Positions 39,254 to 51,988 of a stretch of 64,000 nucleotides of DNA are shown here, piece after piece. A program made the translations under genes and the position numbers. Position 1 is the first letter of the stretch, and each line of letters begins with the position of its first letter. The notes under the pieces are model-generated. The model ran no database searches and was not told where the DNA came from. It saw only the letters and a program-made list of their open reading frames with translations. This DNA is from Niebla homalea (taxonomy: Eukaryota > Ascomycota > Lecanoromycetes > Lecanorales > Ramalinaceae): contig JAHGAU010000011.1 of NCBI GenBank assembly GCA_019925105.1, positions 1,488,001-1,552,000 on the forward strand, given 5' to 3'.

Positions 39254-41824
39254 GTTATCTTTTAATATTATAAATACTTATACCGATTTAATTATTTTTA
39301 CGACTTAAATATTAAATATAACTTATATATAAAGTAATATATAGTTTCCGTTTATTATTAATATATTTAAGTAATTAACTTTGAGTAGTTTTAAAGGTTT
39401 TTCTTTTATCCGTAATTCCTTTATTATATTTAAGTTAATTATAATAATATTTAATCCTTAATTAACTTTTATGTTAAATAACTTATTTATTTATTCTGGT
39501 TAATAAATAATTATTATTTTTATAAAGTATATTTACTTATTCTTATTAAATATAGCTTTAACGTTTTATCTTAAATTTACGATTATAATATTATTAATCT
39601 TAAATCGTTTATTTTAAATCGTTTTTTATATTTTTCTCTATTATTCTTAAAAACTTCCTTAATAATTATAATCTTTTTATAATATATACGGTTAAGGTTT
39701 AATACGTTCTTTATAAGTCGGTTTATCTTTTTTTAAAATATAATAAAAGTTATATTAAGTATATTATAAAGAATATAATATTAATAATTAATAAAATCCA
39801 TTTAACGATTAAAGTTTATTCTTTTAATAGCTTAATAATTTATTGAAGTTCTTTCTTCTTCCCGGTCTTTATTTTTCCCTTCGGCTTCTTTTTTACTCGC
39901 TTTTTAATTTATATAAACTTAACTTTTTCTTCTGAATCGTTATCTTTAATTCGTCGTTACTTCGCGGTTATATTTATTATTATATTTATTTTATAATTAA
40001 CGTCCTTATTAAAGGGGTATCTTTCTTTTATAATAATAACTTTATAATTAAAGCCGTTAACTATTCCTTTATTATTAACTTTATTAAGGATTTTTCCTTC
40101 TTTTTACGTAATTAAGGTAATAATTATTATATTTATTAATACGTTTAATTAATCGTTAAACGGTACGGTTATAAATAATAATAATAATCGGTAATCCGTA
40201 TTACGATACTTATTCTTATAATCTTAATCCTTTTTTTATATATATTTTTTCTTCTTAAGGGTTACGTTATTTCCGTTATATTTTTATTTATAGTTTTCCG
40301 TTAAAAATACGTTATAATATTTATAATAAATAAAGTATAATTTTATATCGAACGACTTAAAGTTATTAATATAAGGATTTTTAAACTTAATCAAATTAAA
40401 TAATCTTAAAGTAAATTAATTATTTTTTCTGGTATTTTAATTAATATATAAATTTTATTAATAATTCTATGGCTTTTAATTTATATTTTCTGCTTAATTA
40501 TTAATATTTTATTAAGATAAGTTTTAAAATCGGTTTTAATATTTAAGTTATTAAGGTAATATTATTTACGGTAATTATATAAGCGTTATTTATATTATTA
40601 AGATGTTTTAAAGTTTCTTATTTATATAATTTTGGGTATTTAACTTATCGCGTTCCTCTTATTCATAATATTTATATAATTCCGTTATAATTAACGTATA
40701 TTAAATTTACCTTTAACGTAATTTCTTAAAGGTCTTTATTTATATAATTTAATTAATTTATAAATATTTAAGCTTTAAGATTCATTTTTTTATTTTTTTT
40801 TTTTTTTTAAGCTTTTATTTCTTTTTTATTTTTTCCGTAATTTATTCTATTTTAAGATATACTTTATAAAGATTAAGCTTTTTATATATATCCTTTATTA
40901 AATATTTATAGAGCTTTATATCCGTTAAATTATTTTTAAAATAATTAATTACGTTTTTTAATACATATTTAATCATTCTATTTATTATACTTTCTGGCCT
41001 TTTAAGTTTAATATTTTTTCCGCTTAAGTTATATATAATACGGACGATATATTTATAGTAATTAAGGATAAAATTAATTCCTTAAAATAATACTTTAATA
41101 TTATTTACCGTTTATTCCGTAAAATTATTAAGATTTAATTCTAGGAATTCCTAGTTTAACAATTTCTAAAAGTTTTTTATATTTTCCTTTATAATATTAT
41201 TTATCGTTTCATCCGTAAATAAAGTTTTATTTTCTGGTTATTTAACTTAATATATTACGTTTCCTTTAAGTCTTATATTTATCGTATTTATTTATTAATT
41301 AAAAGAAATATTTCTCCCGATCTTTTTTGTACGTTACGGATTTATTTTTATATATTATTTAATTTATTTTTTTACTTATTTAGGTTTTTTAATTTATAGA
41401 ATAAAGTTTTAATCCCGGATTATATTATAATTCTTTATTATAAAGTTTCCGATAATTTTAAGGTAAAAGTTAAAATTATTAATAATATTATAGAGTCTTC
41501 TTTTATATTTAATTTTATTATTATTATTAAGGAGGATATTTAAAACTATTTAAATACTTCCTTTATTTTATATATATTAATTAATTCCCCTTTAAATTTA
41601 AAGGATTAGGGAACTCTTAATAATATTTTACTATTCCTTAAAAAAAAATTAATAAAGTTTATTATTAAGTAATCCTTAATAATATTTATAATTATTAATA
41701 AATATAAAATAACCCTATAATTTATATGAATTTATCTTAATCTTCTTTATCCTTTATTTAATATAAAGTAAAAAAATATATATTCTTTTTAATAAAGGAA
41801 ATAAAACAATAATAAAGGGAATAA
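39254..41824 (-). mobile_element. Decayed retroelement, segment 5 (between LINE F and LINE G)
   Basis: About 2.6 kb of RIPped, T-rich DNA continuing segment 4 across LINE F. On the minus strand at about 39820-39945 an acidic stretch (D-S-E-E-K) is followed by a lysine-rich tract (K-K-R-V-K-K-K-P-K-G-K) with TAA at expected glutamines, which looks like a coding relic and supports minus orientation; such basic tracts occur in Gag and in the ends of Pol but are not diagnostic. If segments 1-5 are one element, this is its 5' (gag) side. No LTR was recognised. Confidence 0.42.
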
Positions 41825-44800
41825 TTGATTGATTGATTGATTTATACTACGGATCTAGCTAAGCTAATTCCGGCGTTCCTTAATACTCGGTTATTTAACT
41901 TTACTGGTAACCGTAAAAAACCCGATATCTATAACGTTAGGAATAAAAACTGGTATTTACCTAGCTTTTACTTACGTTTTAAGGGCTAAAAGTATTTATA
42001 ACCATTTAAAGAGTAAGAATTTATTTATATACCTTTTTTAAGAAAACCTATAATACTATAATTAGATCCACTTAAAAGTTACCCTTAAACCTATTATTCT
42101 TCCGTTACCTTACGGGTCTATTTAATATTAAAATTTCAGAATTCCGATTATATTATTAAATATCCTTATTAATATATATATTATTATTACCTTATTTATA
42201 TAACTTTATTAATCGATATAATATTGTTTTTTACGCCGTTCCGGTATTTATAGCCCCCTTAACCCCTTATTAGGTGCAGTTTTCCCGCCGCTATTTTTTA
42301 CCCCCGGGTCGGCGGTAAAATTTCTTAATCAGGTTTTTAACCACTTCCTTTATTTCCTTAATTAGGCTGAACTATAATAATAAGCCCGTAATTATTATAA
42401 ATTTAACAGCCGTTTTAATATTTTTTTTATTAATAAGTATTTAATAATAATCGTTAATCCTTACCCTTTTAATTAATCCCGGTTTAAGCTCCTTAAATAA
42501 TAAATAAGAGATTAATATATATATAGCGTTTTACTTTTATTACCTATATTCGTAATTAACGTTAATCCGGTTACCGGTATATATAATAAAAAGGAAATAA
42601 ATTAAGCCGTTTTTATTTATCCGGAGTTAAATTGCCAGTATATTATCGTTTTTCCTTATAATCCCGTAACGCTAGAAATACTTATTAATAATCTTATCGT
42701 TATTTAGCGTTAAATATTATCGCCCTTAAGGGATTAATTCTTTATATCTATATTAACGCTTTATTTACTTCTTTATAATCTATAGGGTAATCGCCATTAA
42801 TTTCGCCCTTACGGTTTTCTTCTTTTCCGCCGCTTTTACTTTAAGTAAAAGTTTATATACTTTTACGTTAACTTTTTAAATATAAGTTAAGTTAATCTTT
42901 TTTTTAGCTTACTTTAATTTAACTTCCGTAAAGGAAATAAATACCGTTTTTTTACGCTTTCTTATTTAAGGCCTTTTATAATTTTAACGAATACGTTTAT
43001 TTCCTATTAACGTAATTAAATTTATACCCTTTTTAAGCCTCATTTAAGCGATTATTTAATTTAAGGTTAACTTTATTAATAATATAAAGATTTTAAATTC
43101 TAATATTAAAACGGAAATCACTTTATATACTTTATTTACCACTTTTAAGTATCGGTTTTAAACCTTTTATAATTACTAAACGGGCTCTTTTTTATATTTA
43201 AGCGTACTTTTAAATACGTATTAAATAATTATTACGTATATTATTATAGGCTTTATAATTATTTAATAAACGGTTTTAACCTTCTATAAAGTAACTCCTT
43301 ACGTTAACGCCGTAAGGTAAATAAGGCCCCTTTTTTACGAAATTATTTTCTTTTAAACCTTTTTTATATAATCCTTTTAGTCTAATTTCCTATTAACTTA
43401 TAAACTAAATATTTTAATATTAACTTCCGGTTTTACCGTTATATTATTTAAGTCCATTATAGCTATTATATTGTATAACTTTAAATTCTTTATTATATAA
43501 ATAAGCTTATATTTATACGGGGCGAATTAAGCTTTATATATTTTTATTTATCGTAAGTAAATTTTATAAGCCTATTTTAACTTTAAATAATTTATATAAA
43601 TAAATGTATTATAAGTTAAGAGGTAAATATTATTAATAAAGCCTTTTATTTAAACCTTCTATTTTAACTTTATTAAGTCTTCGATAAACGGGCCGTTAAA
43701 GAATAAAAATAAGATTAAGGAAATAAGTAATCCCTGGGGAATCCTTATTATTATAAGCTTTATTATATTTATCTTTTATCCTAGGTTAATTAACGTTATT
43801 TAATTACTTAAGAAATTCTTTATTTAATTTACGAAAAAAATAAAACCCCCTTTTTCCGTAAATTATATAATAACCTTTAATAATTTATTTTATTAAACGC
43901 CCTTATAATATTTAAGGAAAAAAAGACTTATAACGTATTTTTTCTTATAATTTTATACCATATATACATTATTAATTAAGTTTTTAAGAACCGTCTTTAT
44001 TAACCATTTTCTTCTTACTTTTATTTATTAATTAAGGAGTAATTTATATTTTTTTACGTAATTATTTAAGATCTTTATAATTACCGTTTTTAAAGCTTTT
44101 TTAACGTATAGAAAAATACTATAAGTCTATATAATTTTACTTTTAAGTAATTTAATTTAACCGGCTTCTTAAGGATAATCATTTTAACTTCCTTAAATTT
44201 ATAAGGGTAATATTTTATATTAAGGTAAATTAAAAATAAATAAATAAAAACCTTTTTAAATAATAATATTATTATAAATAAGAATTTATTTAATATATTA
44301 TTAAATTTAAAGGCTTTATCCTTTTTTAATTTATTAATCGTTTTAATTATTATCTTTTAAATTATTATTTTACTTATTATTATTAATTTAAGATATACCG
44401 TACCATTAATATCTATTAAGTTAACTTCCGGTAATAAAGGAAAGAATACCCCTTTAAAAGCTTTAATTTTACCGTTAAAGGTATTTATTATTATACCGTT
44501 TAATCTTTTTAAGGGTAGAAACTTAAAAATAAGTTTAAATTTTTACTCCGTTCCTTACCGTATTTTATTAGCTTTTAAATATTATAAAAGGAAACCGCTA
44601 AGTTATATATTATAACCCAGAAGTATATTTATTTAACCTTCCGGATAATTCTTTCTTTTTCTTTTTAAGCTTTCTTTAATTATTAAAGCGTCTTTTAATT
44701 CTTATATTTAATAGTTTATTTTATAAGCGCTTTTATTTTTATAATTATTTTTATATATTTTTTATTTTAATAAGTTTTGGTTCTTTAAGATAACTTTATT

Positions 44801-47585
44801 ATTAAGATTATAATATTAATTACTTTATTTAAAGTTTTTATTATCCGTTTTATAAAATAATTAATCTATTCCTTATTATTAAACCGGGGACGTTCCATTA
44901 ATTAAGATATTATTTTTATTGTTTTTATTAATATTTTAATTTCCTTAACCGTTTTTTACACTTATTTAAATAATAAAGGCGGAATTATATTAATAAATTA
45001 AAATAAGGTTATTTATATTAAGATATAATTTAAACCGTATTTTAAGTCTTCTTAAGGTCTATATATTATAATTAAGTTAATAATATTTTCTAAGCTAAAT
45101 ATTAAGTTAATTATAATCTTAAATTTATAACTTTTTTATATAATAACCTTTTTTAGCGTTAATAACGTAAGGTTAAACTATATAATAATTATTAATAACT
45201 CTTTAAATTTAATATAATTAATTATATAATTATCTTTGTTTTATTAAATATAATAAAGATTAAAGTCCCTTATTAAGAAGTATTTACCGGGTATAATTAT
45301 AATATTTTTAAGTAACGGGATTATAAAGGGTTTTTTCTTATTAACCGGTAATGGATTATATATATTATAAATATTTAAAGTACCCTTAATATCCCCTTTT
45401 TATATAATCCAGAGTATATATAGGTTCCCTCCGTAATAAGTAACGTTTTAATTATTTATATTTAGCCTTTTATTAATAAAGAAGTATATCCGCGTTATTT
45501 TATTATTTTTAAAGGCTAAATAAAAATTATCTCCCGGGTTAATTGAAAAATAAATATATAAATTATATAACGGCTTTTATATCATTATAATATTAATATC
45601 TTTTATTTTTTTAAATTTAAATATTAATATTACGGCTTTAATTACTTCTTTATATACGTTATATTATATTACCCTTAAAAGCGTAAATATATTAAATATT
45701 AACGTTTATTAAGTTCTTTTTATTGACTTTTATTTATATAAATAGTCTTTCTTTAAGGTTAAGCGTTATTTATTTTAATCTTTTTATTATAATAATAATC
45801 CTGGTTAAATAGTTGGCTTTAAAGGTTAATATCATTATAAGTTTCCTTTTTTTTTACGTTATTAATTACCGCGTTTTACCCTTTTTTGTTTAATAAACTT
45901 TATTTACGTTTTAAGACCGTTTTTAATTATTTTATTAATTTAAATTTATATAAATTATAACGTTAAACCTTAATTATTATTCTAGTTTCCTTATATTAGG
46001 TTTCCTTCGTTTTTATTATATACCGTAAGTTTTACGTTAAGTAATTATTATTATTATACGTTATATATTTTAACGTATTCTTTATTAGGTTTTTTACTAT
46101 TAAGTTAACATATTTATACGTATTATACCCTTTAATATATATTATATACTTCGTATTATTAAGGTACCTTATAATAATATATTTATACCCTTAATATTTA
46201 AAGTATTAATAAATATTTATTACCCGGTTTTAAGGTCTTATTAACTTAAAAACTTACCCTTTATTATTTTTTTATTAAGGATATTATTATATATCCTTAT
46301 TAATATTACGTTTAAAATAACCGTAAAGTATTTTTTTATATAATTAAAAGCGTTTAGCCTTTTTATTATAATAAGGAGGTTATAATTAATGATTTTTAGT
46401 TTAAAGTAGAAAACTATATTCTCCTTTTTTATCCGCTTTAAAATAACTTCCCCTTCCTTCCTTATAAATTTTATTAAATATATTCTATTTACCGTAATAA
46501 CGAAAAATTATTTTAATATTTTTATTATTTTATACTTTTTTTTTACCGGCTTATTTCTTTAATTTCTTTAACCTTTTTTTTATTTTTAATAAGGCTATAT
46601 TAAAAAGGATATCTTTATTTTATAATTTATATATCGTAATAATTTACTTTATTAATAGCTTTTCTGTTATTTTAAACGCCTTTATTAATTATAATAAATT
46701 TATTTTCGCTATTATATTCTTTTTTTCTTCGTCCGATAATTATATAATTATTATCCTTATTTTTTTTAACGCCGTTATTTTCTTTTCTATTTTTATTTTT
46801 TTTATTATTAATATTAACGTTACTTTTATAGTTTTTATTATTTAACTTATTTCCGCTCCTTTCCTTAAAGCCTCCTTTATCGCTTTTTTACTTTATACGT
46901 ATTCTCTTTATTTCTTTTTGCCTCCGTTTATTAACGCTTTTATTACCGCCCTTTAAGCTTTACGTAATCTTTTTAATTCCTTTAAATTTCTCCTTATTTT
47001 TACGTAAAAGTCTTTTACTCCCCGTAACCCAATTTATAGTATCGGCTAAATCTTTAACGTAATATCTTTTTATATAATTATAAAGAAATTTTTTAACGCC
47101 TTTACCGTTTCCTCCCCTTTTATTTCTTCTTTATATATCCGGTAATTATCTTTTTTCGTGGTTTATTCTTATTTACTTAATATCTTTTTATTTTTACTTA
47201 GCTCTTTCCTAGTTTATATATACTTAATAAGGCCTTTTACACCTCCGCTTATCCTTTATCCGTCCCCGCGTATCGTCCTTATCCCCTCCGTTTTTTATTT
47301 ATTATTTTTTATAATAATACCTTTACGCGTTATACGCGTCCCTTCATATATATCTTATTAACTATAAGCTCCCTATTCGATTTAAGACCTTTTTATCTCA
47401 TATTTATCGCGTTATTCATATGACTTATTACCGTTCCTATTAACTTAAGCCGCTTGCCTTTCCTCCCCTTTTACCCTTATTATTCCGCTTCCGCTTATCG
47501 TATTTAAGGTATTATCCTTATTATTACTTAAGCTATGTACATGTGCATCGTTTCTGACCTCTGGGGTCCCGTTGTTCGTCGCCAT
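41825..47585 (-). mobile_element. LINE copy G, full length
   Basis: A complete minus-strand element of 5.76 kb. The tail is TTGATTGATTGATTGA at the left; the 5' ATG ends at 47585. From the ATG to the first zinc-knuckle codon (46205) is 1380 nt, a multiple of three, so ORF1 length is preserved to that point. It aligns collinearly with D throughout. RIP is heavy except at both ends. No convincing target duplication was found: the left flank is Gypsy-like RIPped DNA and the right flank is a less mutated gag-bearing element, so one flank may have been exchanged or deleted. Confidence 0.93.
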
Positions 47586-47690
47586 TTTCATCCAGGTTAA
47601 TACTATAATATAATAATAGCTATCCGTACTTAATCATAACGTTACCGTAGTCATTAAGAACCCAGGATCTTTTCGCGTGGACCATTTAAA

Positions 47691-47907
47691 CTATTATTAA
47701 GTTTAAGCCGCTTAGTAAAAAATTATAGAACCTCCTACCCTATTTATATTATACTACCTATATGATAAAGAAATCATATTACCCTTAGTAATTAAGACGT
47801 TTTAATATTAATACTGTTAAGTTATTATTAAAAACGTAAGCCGTTTAATAAAAGACTACAGAGATTCTTACCCTACCTGCCCTACCTACCCTATTACTTT
47901 ACTACCT
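47691..47907 (+). repeat. Imperfect direct repeat in the leader of the gag element
   Basis: The unit at 47691-47760 (CTATTATTAAG..., AAGCCGCTTAGTAAAA, CCTACCCTA) recurs in diverged form from 47821 (GTTATTATTAA..., AAGCCGTTTAATAAAA, CTTACCCTACC). The second copy expands CCTACC into a short array near 47870-47890. It may be a leader duplication or nested LTR fragments. Confidence 0.5.
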
Positions 47908-48149
47908 TAATACTTATACTATAATACTTAAACTCACGCTATAAGCGACTTGAATTACGACTTAAATCTAAAAGTGGACGATGTTATCGTCTTATTATTA
48001 AATAATCTATATTACCAAACTAAAAATCTTATTATAATTAATAAGGAGCTATAATCCCAATTAAATTTAATAAATTAATAGTTTAATATTATACTTACTT
48101 GTCTTTATAAATCTTAAAATATTTATTAAAATAATAATAAAGAACTTAC

Positions 48150-48950
48150 GTCTTAAAATAAAAAACTTATTACTTAAAACGTAAAGCTTATTATTCAAAT
48201 TATTGAGCTTAAAGAATAGCTTAATAATACTATTAAAAAGGAAAGGAATTATAATAAAGATATTTATAACTCAGACGATAAGGACATCGTTGCCGGTGTT
48301 AAAACCTTAATTCTAAAGATTAAAAAATCAGCTATTCCATATACTCCCCGCACTCCACAATTCACCCCTTAATAAGGAGCTTACGCTCCCGTATAAGGAG
48401 CGAATAAGAAATACCTAGACGTACCACTGTTCCGTAATTAAAAGGAGTAATGGGACAGTTGGAGATTATACCTAGACTTAAAATTCCGTTAAAGTACGAT
48501 CCTCTTTACGTTAAAATAGATAAAATAAACTATATAAGAAACTACTATAGGGATAGCGTATTCGATTTACTTAAACTAAGAATAGATTTACTTAACGATA
48601 ATCCCTACCTTACCATTAAAAGATATAATTAACGATTTGGATAATATATTTAATATCTATAATAAACTCTTTATATACGAGACTTAATTTTATTTATTAG
48701 ACTTTAATATAAGTAAAAAAAGCAAAAAAGATAAAATATTTAATAAGTTTTATACTTAATTCTCTATTATAATTATATTCTTAAGCTATTTTAAACTTTA
48801 TAAGATCTCAACCTTACGTAAATCTCTTATTCTAAAGTTTTATTATTAAATTACGGACTGCTTTATTGTTATATTATATCGTTAATTCGTCGGTTTTTTA
48901 CGTTAATACGATCTTAACGTACGTTAAGCTAAAAGTATAAGCTCTTAAAG
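48150..48950 (+). pseudogene. Retrotransposon Gag pseudogene
   Basis: A frame ending at 48372 reads K-L-I-I-Q-I-I-E-L-K-E and then S-A-I-P-Y-T-P-R, a likely coiled coil and proline-rich linker. After two stops, a frame with W-D-S-W-R-L-Y-L-D-L-K-F from 48451 matches the W-x-x-W start of fungal LTR Gag domains. A shift then gives L-K-Y-D and I-N-Y-I-R-N-Y-Y-R-D-S, and from 48622 D-I-I-N-D-L-D-N-I-F-N-I-Y, followed by F-N-K-F-Y-T-stop-F, L-R-K-S-L and F-V-G-F-L-R-stop-Y-D-L. This order is that of the retrotransposon capsid fold. Nearly all stops are TAA at glutamine positions. The 60-codon open frame at 48450-48632 is partly this Gag and partly a shadow. Confidence 0.72.
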
Positions 48951-49579
48951 CCGGTCCCGGTTACCTTAATCGACTTAAATATTACGTAATAACGGTAACG
49001 ATTTTAAGGAGATTAGTAAAAATGAATTTAATATTATTCATCCTAACTACTTTAAAGATGAAGTCCTGCGTTATAAGCTTTACGTTAAATATTTAAAGCC
49101 CGGACACCTATTTACCTATGCCGGTATACCCTATAAAGGTTCCGCTCCGCTTTTATAAACGGAGGCCAGGGAATTTCTGGATCCTTAATATTAAAGTACG
49201 CGATTTGCTTATTAAGAGAGCCCTTTAATAAATAAGCCTATTTAATAACGTTCAATTTATTAATAAAAATTATAGTAATAACGGTAATAGTTACTTACCC
49301 TATATTAAGCCCTTTTTCGGTTAAAAAGTATATAAACCGGCTATTCATCGGAGAATACGTTAATTAACTTAGTTGCCGTCGATTTTTTCTCGGTTTTTTC
49401 ACGTTTACATTAATATAAATACGATTTTTTTTTTTCAATATACGATTTACTCGGCTCTTATATAAGTTACTATAATACCTTAAGGTAGTTAATACTATTT
49501 CGTCGTCGCCAGATTTATAGTATCCTTAACCCTGGAGATAAATGGATAAAATAATTGGCTTATAGGAGCTCGCCGTCGT

Positions 49580-49594
49580 CGAGGGGGGGGATCG
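49580..49594 (+). other. Candidate polypurine tract
   Basis: CGAGGGGGGGGATCG: a run of eight G after GA, directly before the candidate LTR start. It is the only such tract in the AT-rich window and lies where plus-strand priming is expected. Confidence 0.6.
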
Positions 49595-49766
49595 TATTAT
49601 GGTTTTAAGTGGCCTTGCTCCTATACTCGGTTTACTTACCCTATAAGGTCTAGCTCCCGGGGGTCTTAGCGCATACACTTACCATGCATGTACCACCTGT
49701 ATCATAGCTACCTTCATAGCTATTATTCATTCATTACTAGGACCTACCCACTCCAGTACCTTAACA
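49595..49766 (+). repeat. Candidate 3' LTR of the gag element, 172 bp
   Basis: It begins TATTATGG (TG possibly converted to TA by RIP, as in the TRIM right LTR) and ends CCTTAACA. CpA is frequent (CATGCATG, ACCACC, CTCCAG). The bases that follow, ATTAATAAATAAG, are LINE H, so the element ended inside LINE H with ATTAA as a possible target. The start is set by the purine tract and is approximate. Confidence 0.58.
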
Positions 49767-51988
49767 ATTAATAAATAAGTAGAAGGAAAAAATAATTAAT
49801 AAAAATGGCCCTTAAAGGTTTAATCGACGGTATATATACGGTATAAAGTTATAAAAGGAAGTACGTTATAAGTTTCGTTTCTTTAAATATTATAAAAACC
49901 TTTAATAAAGTAAATTATTGAAGATTAATATATAATTTACGGAAAAAAAGGATATTACCTTTCTTTATAAAATAAATTAAAAATTTTTAAATAACTAAAT
50001 CATATTAATTAAATAAAATAAAAAATAAGCTTAATAAAACTTATTATAATCGGGATTCCTTATGGATTATTTGTTTCCCTTATTCTATTTTTATTCTTTG
50101 ATAACCTATTAATTAAAGAATTAAATAAATTAAAATAAGAAGTTTTCGTTAAAAATTATATTAATAATATTTACCTTCTAAGATATCATATTTTTACTTA
50201 TATAAACTATTTAAAGTTAAAGTAAGCTTATAAGACCTATTTATAGTAAATAAGAATATATGAAGCTTAATTTATATTATATAACTATATTTATATAATT
50301 AAAAGCCTAAAACTATACGATATAATAATTACGGGAAATTTATATAAGGTTATAATAAAACCGGAGGTTAATATTAAAGTTTTTAGTTTTTAAGTTAATA
50401 AGAAGCTTGATTAAAAAGGTTATATAAAAAAAGTTTAAAAAAAGTTTCTTAAAAAAGCCTTATATATCTTATAACGTTAACGTAAAATATTACTTTATAA
50501 AAGGCTAAAACCGTTTATCAAGCGGTAATAAAATTAACTATAATATAAATAATAATTATTTAATATACTTCTAAAATTACCCTCGGATATAAGAATAAGC
50601 TTATTTAATAATTATAAAAGGTTTAAAATCAATATTTAAAAATAATTAACGGTATATATAGGGCGACTTCCGTCCCGGTATTAGAATCTGAGGTTTTTAT
50701 ATTATTAAGTAAGCTATTTGTTAATTAAATAATCGTTTAAGTAAAGCTTAAGAAAAGTATATACTTAACTACAATTATAAGTAACGGACGGATCCGATTA
50801 AACCTTAAAAAATCCCGGATAAAAAGGGGTAAAAACGAGGTATTTATTCTTTTATAAAAATAAAGCTAAAGTAAATTGAGAAAAAAATTAATTAAATTTA
50901 CGTCTAAAAAGTTAATATAGATTTCTATAAACTTACACCAAATATAAAGGAGGCGGAAATTAAAAAGATTATATAAATAAAGATATAAATTATCGTTTTA
51001 TAAATTATATTATAATAAATTAAACGTTAACGTAAGTATAAGAAATTAATCTTTTAAAAATAACGGTATGTAACCTTGAAAATTAAAAAGAATACCGATA
51101 AATACGTCCGTTATTATAAATTTATAAATAAAAATAATAACGTATTGATAATTTAACTCCGGATAAATAAAAACGGGTTAACTTCCTTTTTATTATATAT
51201 ATTAATAACCGGACGGATATTAATTACGGATGTAAATTAAGGAAATAAGATATAATTTATATATTTAATTTATATTTATTATTTATTAAGCTTAAAACGG
51301 GAATAATTAAAAAAGCTAAAATAAATAATTATTGTAAAATACTTTTTATAAAATAAAATATCCGGGCGGCCGTAAAATTTATAATATTTATAGTTTTATT
51401 AGTTTAATTTAACTTTATTAATCAAATAAATAAAGTTATTAAAAACCTTATGAAAAAGGCTTAGCACCGGCTAAAAGGGAAAAGGAAGGGTAACTCCCGG
51501 CTATAATAACTACATAAACCGGAGAGTATATTTTATAGCCAAAAAAATAATATAATAAACGTTTATTTAAAATCTTTAAAAAAAATAGCCGCGACAGTAA
51601 AACAAAAAGGTAAATACGATTAAAAAGGATAATAATATATATATTAATAAGGGCATTTAAAAACATGATTTTAAATATTAATATAAAATAAACTTATAAA
51701 GAGAGGGAAAAATAATAGGTTTAAGGATAACCCTCCTAAAGATTTAATTATAAAGTGATGGATCTTTTTAGAAAAAGCGTATAAATAAATTATTATTTTT
51801 TAAATAATTATAAACTTTCTTTATCCTTTAAAATAAAAGTAAAAACTAAGTAAATACCGGTTTTTAATTTTAATATTATAAATATTAAGTTTTTACTGTT
51901 ATTAATAAGGCTTAATAACCGATTATTAAGGAACGCCGGAGTTGCTTAGTTAAATCCGTATTATAAATTAATTAATTAATTAATTAAT
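49767..51988 (+). mobile_element. LINE copy H, 3' part (RT to tail)
   Basis: A plus-strand LINE beginning abruptly after the LTR at ATTAATAAATAAG, equivalent to about 58124 in copy J within the RT. RT motif G-I-P-Y-G at 50052-50066 is followed by S-L-I-L-F-L-F-F-D, close to the family pattern. The C-terminal region is near 51160. The tail at 51967-51988 is AATT repeated rather than AATC, showing that RIP reached the tail here. The 5' half is not in the window. A 72-codon open frame on the opposite strand at 51448-51666 is a shadow. Confidence 0.85.

Larger units (their letters stand above)
47586..49766 (+). mobile_element. Gag-bearing LTR-retrotransposon remnant without pol
   Basis: About 2.2 kb, less RIPped than the surroundings. 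From left to right: a leader with an imperfect direct repeat (47691-47760 and 47821-47907), a coiled-coil-like stretch (48150-48370), a Gag domain (48410-48950), a Gag C-terminal region to about 49340, a purine tract (49580-49591) and a candidate 3' LTR (49595-49766). No protease, RT or integrase lies between gag and the purine tract, so this is either a gag-only non-autonomous element or an internal deletion derivative. The 5' LTR is not visible; the left end abuts the 5' end of LINE G. Confidence 0.65.

Noticed and set aside
47158..47361. 67-codon open frame, apparently membrane-like
   Set aside because: Antisense to ORF1 in LINE G; hydrophobicity comes from AT-rich codons.
41809..47610. 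Target-site duplication for LINE G
   Set aside because: Only a loose ATAATA-type similarity exists between the flanks, expected by chance in AT-rich DNA.
49595..49766. Same LTR family as the solo LTR at 11804, since both are 172 bp
   Set aside because: The sequences do not align; equal length is coincidental, and the start at 49595 is itself approximate.
51448..51666. 72-codon open frame on the minus strand
   Set aside because: Antisense to the 3' part of LINE H ORF2; a chance frame in AT-rich DNA.
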